The notes beneath the pieces are model-generated. The model saw only the letters and a list, made by a program, of their open reading frames with translations. It was not told the origin of the DNA and did no database searches. A stretch of 64,000 nt of DNA from Antedon mediterranea. Lineage: Eukaryota > Echinodermata > Crinoidea > Comatulida > Antedonidae. The stretch spans positions 25,905,795-25,969,794 of the forward strand of contig NC_092670.1 of the NCBI RefSeq assembly GCF_964355755.1, read 5' to 3'. Below are positions 1 through 11,800 of the stretch, one piece after another (within the stretch, counting starts at the first letter, position 1; each line of letters starts with the position of its first letter). Made by a program: the position numbers and the translations under genes.

Positions 1-61
1 TTTTGTAAAAATAATGCATAAATATTGCTTTAAAAAGTAACAGAAAAAAAATAAGTGTACA

Positions 62-345
62 AAACCAGCCAATTATGGTTGGATGGGAGCTAAGAAAATT
101 TTTTAAATAGAGCTGCAAGGTCCCCGGAAATTACATTTATTATACTTAGAAATATGAAATAAAATGTAAATAATTTTCCAGGACCAGCCCTGTTATGGAC
201 TAAGCTAAGAAAATTTTGTGTATAGAGCTGTTAGGTCCCCGGAAATTGGACTTATACTTTAAAATATGAAACAAAATATGTAAGTCTCCAGGACCAGTCC
301 TACCATGAACTAAGACAATTTTGAAAAATAGAGCTGCTAAGTCAG
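62..345. repeat. Minisatellite, ~118-bp unit, about 2.5 copies
   Basis: Three successive blocks each begin with 'accagyc', continue through 'agagctg' and 'ggtccccggaaatt', and end in a 'ccagg' junction. Blocks start near 64, 181 and 297; the third is cut short. They diverge by several percent. No coding potential is seen. Confidence 0.8.
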
Positions 346-377
346 CATAAATTGTACCTTTTCATTGTTTAGGAGGT

Positions 378-392
378 GGGGGGGGGGGGGGG
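378..392 (+). repeat. Run of 15 G
   Basis: An uninterrupted G run preceded by 'aggaggt'. It could join a G-quadruplex with the flanking G pairs, and its length is likely polymorphic or an assembly uncertainty. The rest of 346-753 shows nothing I can name except a possible tRNA-like stretch near 665-740 with weak A-box and B-box resemblance. Confidence 0.85.
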
Positions 393-869
393 TGTTTGCT
401 TCTCAGCCACACAAAATCTTTTACCCCTCCGGGGTTTTGTGACCATTCAAAATGTTGAAAAACTTTATTCCATAATTCTATTTAAAAACATAGAACCAAA
501 TTAATCAAGTACATTTGAAACTTCAAGGACTAATGTAGAACATTCCATTAAGTGGAAAATTATAAGAAAATGTATGCCTTATTCAAATGTTAGCAAACGT
601 TGCAATTTATGTCATGTTTGGAAAATATATACAGTACAGTATCCGCTGCTTACATGGGCTTAAATCTAACCCCTAGCCATCAGCGCAAGCTCGGTGGTCT
701 AGACAAATGAGTGATCTTGAGGGTTTGAGACAAGCTTGTAGTGAATTTTGTTTTACCGTATATTTCGGTGTACAAGTCGCACCTGTGTATAAGACGCACC
801 CCCTAACTGAGAGTAAAATATCGGTATTTTTTATATCATTGATGTATAAGACGTACTTTATATAGCGAT

Positions 870-1205
870 ATGTATTTGCATACAAAAGAAAGCACTTTGA
901 AAGTTGGAGATAAAGTGCTTGTAAAGCAACAAAAGAAGAATATGTTAACAACCCTGTTTGACCCAGATCTGTATATTGTAAGTTGGAGAAAAGGAAATGC
1001 TATAATTGCAGACAGGAACGGTATCAGAATCAGAAGGAACATTTCTCATTTCAAGAAAATAAACAGTTTTAATGATTATGAGTCAAACAACGATGATGAT
1101 GTAGTAGAAAGACCACAAGATTTAAATGATCAACAAGAACCAAGACGACCGCAAAGGAATCGACGAATACCCGCAAGATATAATGATTTTGTGTTGGACC
1201 AATAA
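870..1205 (+). pseudogene. Ty3/gypsy-type pol C-terminus (post-integrase domain), fragment
   Basis: A 111-residue open frame contains 'KVGDKVLVKQ', then 'FDPDLYIVSWRKGNAIIADR', then 'RNISHFKKI', and ends in an acidic/basic tail with 'RPQRNRRIPARY'. This order is typical of the region after the integrase core of Ty3/gypsy retrotransposons (GPY/F-like fold). Protease, reverse transcriptase, RNase H and the integrase catalytic core are absent, so it is a 3' fragment. It lies inside the family X transposon. About 720 bp and 1 kb downstream, purine-rich tracts precede TGTAATG, as a polypurine tract precedes an LTR. Confidence 0.7.
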
Positions 1206-1297
1206 GCGTGAAAATAATTTTTTTTTTTTTATTTTATTTAATCGAAACCAACAGCGATAATTACCGCCTCTAACAGGTTTGACACAAACAAAGCCAT

Positions 1298-1592
1298 TTT
1301 TTTTTTTTTAAAGGACCTTGATTGGTCCTACCATTGATCAAGGGCTTCTCTCCTCCAGTGCCCACCTTGACCAGAGGAAAGGCATAACCAATACGTCTGA
1401 GGCAGATACTAGATGCAGGGGCATAAGAGTCAGCAGTGCTGATTCCAAATGCCTAACGGGACCCCAGCTCCATATACAGCACCCGATATTCCCAGATGGT
1501 CTCCCATCCAAGCTCTAACCAGGCCCAACGTTGCTTAACTTCGGTGATCTGACGAGAACCGGTGTTTCAACGTGGTAAAGCCGTATGATGGA
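1298..1592 (-). mobile_element. 5S rRNA-derived SINE (SINE3-like)
   Basis: Read on the minus strand, about 1592-1473 aligns with nearly a whole 5S rRNA gene. It has the 5' 'acggcttta' acceptor side, 'ccggttctcgtc', an A-box 'aagttaagcaacg', a C-box 'gcttggatgggagacc' and 3' 'gggtgctgta'. The sequence then continues for about 160 nt of unrelated body (1472-1311) and ends in an A-rich tail (poly-T on the plus strand, 1299-1310). The 8-mer aaacaaag occurs on both sides and is a possible target-site duplication. A body plus A-tail makes it a SINE with an internal type 1 pol III promoter rather than a functional 5S gene. Substitutions occur but both boxes are well kept. Confidence 0.8.
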
Positions 1593-1791
1593 AACAAAGT
1601 ATATGAACATTTTGAGTTTATTCAAATTTTGATTAACATTTAAATTTGATTTTGAGCAAATTATTGATTTCAAATTACTGGATATAGAACATTGATTATA
1701 TTTGTTACAAGAGACATTGATAAACAATAATAAATCTTGATAATTGACATTATGAAATTGATGAATATGAAGCATAATAATCAGAATAATA

Positions 1792-2273
1792 TAATTAAAA
1801 TAATCTAATCGATATGATAAAAGTTAAAAGAAAAAAAAATAGTTAAAATGTGTTAAAATAATGTTAGTTAATATACAGTGTTGTATTTGATAGTTATGGA
1901 ACTTGTCTAAAGTAAGGAGGGAATGTAATGTTGTTGCTGCCATCTACAGTAGGTAAGAAAAGCGTGTGCAACATGGACGATGTGAAACATATGTGATTGT
2001 TGGATGTACAAGAGAAAGTTAATTAAACACCACAATCTCCTATTCAGAATTATTTGTTTAATTTTAGTTCGTTATAATTAAAATAATCTAATCGATATGA
2101 TAAAAGTTAAAAGAAAAAAAAATAGTTAAAATGTGTTAAAATAATGTTAATTAATATACAGTGTTGTATTTGATAGTTATGGAACTTGTCTAAAGTAAAG
2201 GAGGGAATGTAATGTTGTTGCTGCCATCTACAGTAGGTAAGAAAAGCGTGTGCAACATGGACGATGTGAATAA
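1792..2273 (+). repeat. ~195-bp direct duplication (1792-1987 and 2078-2273)
   Basis: Two near-identical blocks run from 'aattaaaataatctaatcg' to 'catggacgatgtgaa', with only a few differences. Each contains a purine tract (ggaggga) followed by TGTAATGTTGTTG at 1924 and 2208, resembling a polypurine tract plus LTR start. The intervening 1988-2070 is a copy of the downstream ADHFE1 intron end. The second block continues into 'aataaag' and about 30 nt more before family X sequence resumes near 2306. Confidence 0.8.
1988..2070 (+). repeat. Duplicate of the ADHFE1 splice-acceptor segment
   Basis: These 83 nt equal 2740-2822 with a single mismatch. The downstream copy is the last 80 nt of the ADHFE1 intron plus the first three exon bases (TTC). 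The upstream copy therefore carries a complete acceptor (polypyrimidine-like tract, TTTTAG) but no exon after it. Confidence 0.9.
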
Positions 2274-2819
2274 AGTATATATGGAAGAGAGATAAACATT
2301 CACATGCTATAATCAACTGGAGAACACTAGTCGAATACTGTACACCATGTGGCCGCCAAGAAGGGCTCGCGCTGGGGGTACGGCGGTCGGCGATCGTGCC
2401 TATAACTATAATAATATTCCAGTCGTAAACGTTTACAAATGAAATTTTATCGGAGCACCTAAAACAGCTCCATAATAAACAAATCTTTTCATCATATTTA
2501 GTATAACATCACGCTAAAATTCCTTGAAAACTAGGCAGAAGCAGGTTGCCGTTACATTAGTACACTGTAGCTAGGCCTTACCTTAAAAAGCCCAGGCCCA
2601 GCCAACGAGGTGTCGATATGTACAATCTGTGTGGTGAGGCATAAATTTTATGTTCAGTGTATAAGACTCAGACTCACCCTTAATTTAGAGGTCAAATTTG
2701 CGTGTCAAAAGTGCGACTTATACACCGAAATATACGGTACATATGTGATTGTTGGATGTACAAGAGAAAGTTAATTAAACACCACAATCTCCTATTCAGA
2801 ATTATTTGTTTAATTGTAG

Positions 2820-2897
2820 TTCCAACAACTTCTGGTACAGGAAGTGAAACCACTGGAGTTGCAATATTTGATCATACGGAACTGAAAGCAAAAACAG
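2820..2897 (+). CDS. ADHFE1: ADHFE1 exon a (first exon in window)
   Basis: Encodes [18 protein letters not shown], the glycine/serine-rich nucleotide-binding loop, then LKAKTG. Acceptor AATTGTAG precedes 2820 and donor GTATGC starts at 2898. Phase 1 in and out. The acceptor lies 80 nt from the end of a transposon and is duplicated upstream. Confidence 0.95.
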
Positions 2898-5800
2898 GTA
2901 TGCTATAAAACATTTTTATCAACTGAATTGTTGAACTTTTTTTTGTTTTTTGTTTTCAATTGTATCATCATCATATATATTATATATCACTTGCACTGAT
3001 GAAGGGCTAGTGTTGCCCGAAAGCTCTCTCCATTGAGATCCAGCCACTGATACCCACAGCATTCTCATTTTTTCCAGTAATTTGCCTTTGGATTTATATT
3101 ATACAGATATTACCTGCTTAGAGGTGAAATATAAGATTTGACATCCCCAAGGGAATGATATTATGTTCAAAGGGAATATAATATTTTCCGAAGCGCAGCT
3201 GAGGGAAATATATAATTCCCGAGAACATAATATCATCCCGAGGGGATGTTAAATCTTATATTTTACCGATATAAAAGGCGATATCTGTTATATTACATAG
3301 CCAACAACAAGTAGTAGAATATCTGCTGGGTCGGGTAGCTAGGCTAGGCCTAGGCCTCCTTTTTGTATTGTATGTAAACAAGCTGCCTAGTAGACACCTT
3401 ACCTTGCAAAGAATAATATACAGATATTTTTGTGGATTTTTACTTTATGTTGAACCAAAGAACCGAAAAGGAATAAATTAACTGCGTGACGTTTCGTCGA
3501 CAATCTGTCGACTGCTTCAGACTAAAGCCTGGGTTGGAATGGTCTGGTTTTTTGTAAGTGACGCTGAACAGCGCCACCAGCCGTCTGGTTGGTATTGACG
3601 GTACAGCGTCTCCGTTGACCCCCTCCTGCTTCAACTTTTTCCAGCAAACTATCATATGTATGTGGGAGGTCATACCAACCAATGTCTCTGTTGATGTTAT
3701 GTGGTCTTTTTCTTATGCAGATAGATTCTTTTATCTTTCTTTTGTCTGTCTGTGCTTCCTTTTCAATCCCTCTCGCATTCCAATTTGGAATATGGTCATT
3801 CCCTATAGCGTGGTCCGTTATGGCTGACTTATGTAAAACCTGGGACAAAGAATTTACACGTGTTCTAACAACTTGGTTGTGTGTTGATACGTCTTTCTTA
3901 TGTTCCCCAATTCTTGTATTTAGTGCTCTTCCGGTCTCTCCTATATATACTTTCTCACAGTTTAGACAGTTCACTTCGTATATAACCCCGCACATGCCGT
4001 CCATTTTTAATCTATCTTTTGGGTGGACCAGTCCATTCTTTAGTTTATTACTTGGAATGAAGAAAGTATTTACTTTGTGCTTAGCAAATGTGCGTCGAAT
4101 CTTTTCAGAAATTCCGTGTATGTATGGGATACCTATGTCACGAAACCTTGCAAATTTAATTATACAGAAAAACAATTACAAATTACTTCAAGAACTTCTA
4201 TCGTTATTTTAATTTTTTTCCCTTTTGTTTTAAACATTTATACCTCAAGACTCAAACGAGCATTCACATGAAGTTTCACCGTTAACCATCCAATAATATC
4301 TAATAAATAAATAACCGTTAACAATAAACAAATAAATATCTTACAAGTGCACAGTGCACTTTACTACCTCAAGTATCTCCAGAGATTGAATTTACACATT
4401 TCCTAACACTCAAAACCCCAATTAAATACAATAAACAAATAAATACATACTCCAATAAATAAATAATTACTTCTATCCCAAATACACTCTACCCTAATTC
4501 CCCTATACGTATATCATCGTTCCCCTTTATAATAGTATTCAATTAATTTTGTCATGTAAATCTCGAATTACCCTCTTAAATTACTATCCCCATTCCCTAT
4601 GATCCAATTATTACAACACTTTCTTTATCTCGTCTTATATACTTCGATTATAAATCATTCATCTTCTAATATATTTTAGTCACTAATTTTATTAATTTCT
4701 CTTATTTATGTTCGTTTCTTTTTCACATAATTATATAATACTCGTTAATTCATAATTCAGTATCTATTCAATATTTATAAATACTTTGTTTCACAATATT
4801 TCTTAAATTCGTATATTCTATTCTTTTCCACACATATAATATTTGTTATTTCATAATTCATCTATCTATTCCATATATATAATTACAATAAGTTGTTTCA
4901 CAATATTTCTTAAATTCATATACTATTCTATTCTTTTCCACACATATAATATTTGTTATTTCATAATTCATCTATCTATTCCATATATATAATTACAATA
5001 AGTTTACACGTTGATAATGCCATGTAAGTTCAAATCAGGTGGCTATTTCAAACACAAGCGTTGTATATAACTTTCCACGCATTATTTCTGTAACCGTCCT
5101 TCTTTTCTTTAACGTCTTTCTTTAATGTCTCCAATTTAATGATGTGTCGTACTAGTAGTAAGTTTTTCCTTTCCGTCTCGTTCAATTCCAATATCGTTAC
5201 TTTTCCGTACTCACAAGTGTTCTGGTTTCCTGAGTCTTTTAGTTATAAATTCAATTAGTCAATCCGTTCTTCAATGTAGCCTACCACTCAATTAACAGTC
5301 GTAAAAGAGACCTCAGATTAGAAATTACGGAGTTATTTATTACAAGACTACAATATCGCTGAAGTGTGCATCAAATATCTCTTACTTTGTGGTTTTCTTT
5401 ATTTTCTCCGCTTAGCATCTTATCAATACAACACTAGTAGTTTGCCACACCCAATCAAGTAATCCAACACTCAGCTTACTCCCAACTCCTTGTTTTCAAC
5501 CTCGCGCCGTTCCCGCACACACTTTATATACCAACCCATCATCCAATAAGCGGCCGCTACGCATGAATGACCCCCTCGTACGGTACAATGGAACAATACT
5601 TTAAATCACTTGTGACAACCTATGTGAGCTTTCATCTTCTCCATTTCCTTTCTTTGACGTTCTTCTGGCTTGTTTTTTGACTTTTGTTCTTTTCTCTTGC
5701 TTACGACTCTGTCCACTGACCATTTTGGATAGTTACAAATTTTCAATGCTTTTCTAATGTGTTTCAACTCCTGTTTTTTATCTTCCTCTTCACTAACAAT

Positions 5801-8800
5801 TGTATTTGCTCTATTCACCAACGTATTAACCACGCTTAGTTTGTGTTCTAAGGGATGATTAGAGTGGAAGTCCAAGTATTGGTCGGTGTGAGTTGGTTTT
5901 CGGTATACCTTGGTAGCGAGTGTTCCATCTTGTTTAATCCTGATAATCATGTCCAAGAATGGTATTTGTTTCTCTGACATTATTTCTGTGGTAAACTTGA
6001 TGTTGCCCGACGGGTCAATGCTATCAAGATGGCGATTGAGGGGGAGAGGTGCATCTTTATGGACAATGGCAAAAACATCATAAACATACTGTCTCCAAAA
6101 ACGTGGTTTGATGGTTCCATCTGCGCTCTTAATGGCTTCTTCTTCTAACCATTCTAAATAGATATTCGCTATCAGAGGGCTTACCGGAGATCCCATTGCA
6201 GATAATATACAGATAATTACTAATTAATGACTCCTAAAATATTCACTAGCCTAGGCTAGGTCGTTTAATTAATAACAGAAGAATTTCCATCAATAAGTCT
6301 ACATTAATGATAATAATATTATCAGCAGGTAGGCCGAATAAATAATAATTTGTCTTCTTCGAGCCGAATCACCGGATGTTAAGTGCGTCGCGCGCGTACC
6401 GGTTACTACTACAAACGGTCTTTCATCACATCTAGAGAGGACTAATAACAAATGAGGGTGCTATGTATGCATAGTTTAAATAGTTTAGTTGATTAATTTC
6501 TTCAAGCAAGTTCCGTGGCGCAGCGCATGAAGCGTTGTCTTGTGATGGAGTTCAAGACCCAGTAGATGACTTTTGTTTATTTATCGGCAAACGTGAGTGT
6601 TGCCACACGAAAATTACACAGTCAATATCATCGTACTCGCGAATTTGCTGGATTTTATATGTTTAATGACAGGGACACGATAATTACGCAAAAATTACTC
6701 TGTCAATATCATCGTACTCAAGGATATATACGATTTACGATCCTTGCAGCGGTAGTCATGTGATGCCGTTTCAACCAATCACGTTCACGTATTTACATAG
6801 GCTATGTAATATATATATCGGATAGAAGCTTTTTTGCATTAAAGCGACAGCAGCGGGTCAGAATTAATGAACATACCTTCTTGGTTATCACCGAATGGAG
6901 GTGTCCCACAAGGGTCGTGGTTAGGCCCTGTCTTATTTATTATATTTACTAATGACTTTGACGCAGATCTTAATACAGTTAAATACATGGATGATGCAAC
7001 TTTATTTGAGAGAATCAGGAAAAACACACTAAGTACCCTCCAGATGATCACAGATAACTTTTGCAGATGGACTACAGTAAACTAAATGAAACTGAACGAA
7101 AAGAAAACAATCGAAATGCTTTTGAGCTGTAAATGTACAAAGTCCTTGTTTCCACCACTTCAAATTCATATCAGTAATATAAGTACAAGAAGCTAAGTTA
7201 TTACATAGACATCATAATCCAAAATAACCTATTGTGGCAGATCCAAGTTAATGATATAATTATTAGAAGTGTGCCATAATGCTCGTGTGGTTGCCAACAC
7301 CTCTTTTTCCATTTGGGCATATCTTCTCTCTGTGGGTGTCATATAAAACTGGTCTGAACCGTTTTCTTGTTCCTGCTCCAAAGCTTGATGCGTCTGCTGA
7401 ATACTGTACAACTGTACGCTTTGTTGGATCATATCACGTCAATACAACATCCAAGCTTTAATCGTTAAAGGCTTTATCATGTATTTCAGTCCGCAGCCAC
7501 GCAGAATATTTTACAGTTCCTTATTGGCTGTTATTTTTGCAAAGTTTGGAATGAATTTCATTTGCTGACTTACCATTCCAAGAAATCATGGCAATTCATG
7601 CTTATCCTGTGGCGGTTTCATGTTCACAATTGATGCAGTTTTTATACAGTATCTGTGCAAACTCCTGGTATTATAAATATTTATTTGACTTATGATCCCA
7701 TAACAAAAAGTCTTAGTAGATATAGCTCTATATCTATTAGCCTTAAAAGTTATCCCCTTAATAGATATAGCTCTATTACCTATTAAGCACCTACTAATAA
7801 GTAGATTTCAGGTAGATTTTAGATAGTTCCTAATAGATTTTACCTCATTAGCATAATTCAAAACCCCCACTAATAGTATTAAAAATATTTTTCACTACTT
7901 TTAATCATTGATTAACGCAGTTGTATACATCTATCTATTGTCTACTTATAATAGCTATACAAAGGGCTACCAGCAACCTATTAATAGACATAAACAAACT
8001 GATAATAGCCAGTAATTGTTAATAAACTATCTATTTTATACAATAGATAGATATGGACTACCAGATAACTATGAGTATCATATCTATCAACTGTCTACTT
8101 ATTATTGCTACCAATGACCTATCAATAGACTATAACAAACTCACTGATAATAGCCAGTTAAATATTAATCAACTATCTGTTTTATAAAGCTGGGAAGTAG
8201 TCATTCCATTGTTGACTTATTGAGTTAAAATCCTTAGTAGGCGAGTTAAAAAGGTCTACTAAAAAACTATCAGGGCTACTAAAAATAAAGCTATTTCTAC
8301 TTAAGTCTACTTAAATCTACTAATTTTTTTGCTATGGGATATTGTAGTTTTATTATAGGCTACAGAAGCATTTCTACACTTGCCCATTTGACAATTAGAA
8401 TTAACTATTTGCAATAGAATTTTATATGAGCTTTGATTATGAGCTGTTTTGTAACATTTTTAGTTTTTTACATTTTAATTAAAATGAATTGGTAATTGAT
8501 AAAGTAGTTAACAGCTGTCTCTATTAGCTTCTGTGAAAATTCAACACGCACATATGTTAAAATAAAATTCAAAATTGTTTACAACTACCATAGTGTGTTA
8601 ACATTGTAATATATTGGCAAATTGCCAACATTTTTACGATGTCACCACAATATTTGTTTGCGTCTTATAGTTATACTGACGTTGGATTATGATGATGTTT
8701 AGTCACCTTAGAGTTCCTATACAGTTGTCAGAACTATTAGCCGATGTATATTAATTATTGTATACAGCCCACTTAGGTCCTAGGACCAGTTTTATAGACT

Positions 8801-11800
8801 TATAGATAGTCTTATAGCTCAGCTCTTTCTCAGCTCAGTGATATACTGGGAATTAATTCTTTATTTTTATAAATGTTGAAGGCGAAGTACATGTAAAGCA
8901 GTTTTATTGACAATTTGTTTTCAATTCTCCAAGGTATTGGTAGTCGCACTCTTCGTCCGTTACTTGGAATTGTCGACCCTGTTCATTGCAAGTACATGCC
9001 AAACAGGATAGCTGCCTACAGTGGATTCGATGTATTGTGGTAAGTTAAAATTTGTATTTTCAAAATCGATTGGATAGTGATTCTTTTTTTTTTCGGAACC
9101 GGGACTAGTGGGGTTCCGCCGAGAGTGTTAAGTAATCGCTATATAATCGAGTTTTAACAATACCATGTAAGCCCCAGTGGTCTACTTGTTAGGACATCTG
9201 TATATCAAGCAGAAGTTTCCAAGTTTGAATCTCGGTTAGGGCGACTTTTTCTCATTCTCACAGATTTTTAATTTATTTATATTTATAAAAATATTAGTCA
9301 ATGATTTAAGTAATATTATTTTAAAGTTATTTATAGTGCATTTATTATTAAAATTGGTTGTACTGCCATATATGGATGTAAGCCCCAAAGAACATTATGC
9401 GAAGGGAAAACAAAAAGAAACACATGTTTTCGCGCTCGACTTCAGTATTGGCCATTCAACAGCACTGTTTGGCATCATTGCTGCCAGTTGGTCAGCTCCG
9501 ATTTATATTCAACTAACAGTAGTACCAGTTTTTGACAAATAAAAGAAAACTTGTCAAAGGTGTGTAAAATTATATGCAAGAGTTGCAATTGAAATCTCAT
9601 TGTCTATGTTTTAACCAAAATAATAATAATAATATTTTACACTATTTTAAATACACACAAGTTTTAGGTACCGCCCATAATCGGAATAACGAAAAGTAAA
9701 GGATTATATAACAGCAAATTTAGAAATCGAAGAGGCTGCTTTTCGAGAGAGCACATAGATTGCACAGCAAAATTAACCCACGACCCATCATAGTAAAACT
9801 CACTAACCCTAACCATAGAGACATTATGCCCCAACTGACACTGTTGTAATAGCTTTTTTGTATAGACCACCAAGTACATCCTATTATGCGACAACTGACT
9901 TTTTTGCCATTTTATCTAACAAGCATTATAGCTCTCAAATATCTGACATAGTATATTTGGTTGGCGACTTTAATGGTATAACTGGTTTGGAGGATGATTA
10001 CATATCCACTGATGAAAATGACATGTGGAATAATAATGGATATGTCGAAGACTGCAACCTGAATGAAAGTAAAACGAAATCTGATTGTATACTAAATAGC
10101 TACGGTAAAGATATATTAGAATTTTGAAAAGAAATGAGTATGCGGATCACAAAATGGTAGAAGAGTCATCTAGTGGTTTTACATTTATTAGTTTATAAGG
10201 AAAGTCTCTGTGACTACCTTCTTACTAATTCACAACAACTTTAAATTCATATCTTCTTTGAATTGATAAGCGTGTTGAATCTCATCATATGCCAATTGCC
10301 TTTAGTAATAAAGAACAATGAAGATGATGCGTTTACCCAGAGTACGTTTAAATGGTCCAACAGTTACATTAATGCATCCCGAGTCCGATGGGAACATGAT
10401 GTTATTGAAATTATTGATAATGATTTTATGAATGCTATCTCTCAAAACAAAATTGATGAGGCAGTTTCACATTTATGTAAAATGTTTAAATGTGTATGTA
10501 ATGGAATCAAATATACACAAACAGGTAAATTTTCAATTGATACCAAACGAAACGATGGTTTGATGAAGGTTGTAAGGACCTTAAAATGCAGGTTAAACGA
10601 TTTTTAAAGAAATACAGACTTAAAACAAAAAATATAACTTTCATATAATATAGATATAGAATTGATCGGAGAATAGCAGAAAACAGACAGGAATAGAAGA
10701 AAGCAAAGCAGCCGAGATGGCAAAGTCATCGGACTATCTGGCAATAAACAAAAAACAAACAAAATAATATGCAGACAAATTAGATGCACTAAAATAGGAA
10801 TTATTCTGTGAAGTTTTTATTAATCAATGTTTTTATCATTTTAAGAATGTTTTAACAACGATGAGTGTAGTGCTTGCGTTGAATTGCCAAATATCACAGA
10901 ATAACAACAATGATATTTTAAACCATGATATAACATTAGATGAAATAAAAAAGACCTTTAATTCTCAAAATAAGGAAAAGGCTCCTGGCGTTGATGGAAT
11001 GAATTTTGAATTCTTGCTAAACACCCCCAACATTAAAAATCCTTTTAAACGCAACAAGTGTAATTGTTCCAATTTTTAAAAATAAAGATAAGAACAAACC
11101 TGAAAAATATTTAGGAAAAATATGTTTACATATACTTAATTCTAGGTTAACACAATTTACAAATGGCAAAAAGTTAATTTATGAGGAACAAGCAGGCTTT
11201 CGAAAGGGGTATAGAGTGGCAAATAATATTAGACCCCATTATCTCTAATAAGTACTTAAATAAAAAAGCGGAGTAGGGTTTTTGTTTGTTTTGTAGATCT
11301 TAAACGTGCCTTTGATTCTATTCACTTTTGCTATATAAATTGAAATATATCGTATGTGGCAGAATGTTAAAAATCATAAATTCCCTATACCAAAACTTAT
11401 CTGCTTACCGTATATTTCGGTGACGCACCCCCTAACTGAGAGTAAAATATCGGTATTTTTTTATATCGTCGATGTATAAGACGCACTTTATATTTCATCA
11501 AAACAATGTTTTTTTGAATTGTAATCAATATATTGCAATAATATATTGTGTTATATCTATAACGGCGTCCTTTATTTAGGTTTTTTCTTACCTAGGCTCG
11601 GCCGCGCCCAGCCTCAACAAGTTCTTTCTAACTTGCTATTCATGAGTTTCGACTTTCGAACCCGCAACATCGAGTGCATGACTGTGTGTCCGAGAATTGT
11701 GTACGCTAGGTCCATCAACTGGAGAATATACTAGTCGAATACCGTATGCCATGTGGCCGCCAAGAAGGGCTTGCGCTGGGGGTACAGCGGTCGGCGATCG

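Larger units (their letters stand above)
754..2739. mobile_element. TA-flanked DNA transposon (family X), copy 1, split by nested insertions
   Basis: The left end at 754 (taccgtatatttcggtg) and right end at 2739 (caccgaaatatacggta) are inverted complements bounded by TA. The right 430 bp (2306-2739) matches the interior of copy 2 at 11406-11993, including 'atgtggccgccaagaaggg' and 'acgatatgtacaatctgtg' type blocks, so both copies belong to one non-autonomous family. Between the ends, 867-2305 is foreign: a gypsy pol tail, a 5S SINE and a direct duplication. TA flanks are compatible with a Tc1/mariner-like or another TA-targeting element. No transposase is visible. Confidence 0.75.
3440..6200 (-). 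mobile_element. Penelope-like retroelement, copy 1, 5'-truncated and interrupted
   Basis: On the minus strand the order is reverse transcriptase C-terminal half (6196-5626), a 1.48-kb insertion (5617-4139), GIY-YIG endonuclease (4138-3525) and a 3' hairpin (3520-3488). This is the domain order of endonuclease-bearing Penelope-like elements. Everything upstream of the RT '[14 protein letters not shown]' motif is missing. It sits in an ADHFE1 intron in antisense orientation. Confidence 0.9.

Noticed and set aside
870-1205. Host chromatin or adaptor gene
   Set aside because: Content and order match the post-integrase end of Ty3/gypsy pol.
1473-1592. Functional 5S rRNA gene
   Set aside because: Substitutions, no terminator T-run at the 3' end, and continuation into a SINE body with A-tail.
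3682-4212. 176-residue plus-strand ORF
   Set aside because: It is the antisense shadow of the Penelope GIY-YIG domain, which reads clearly on the minus strand.
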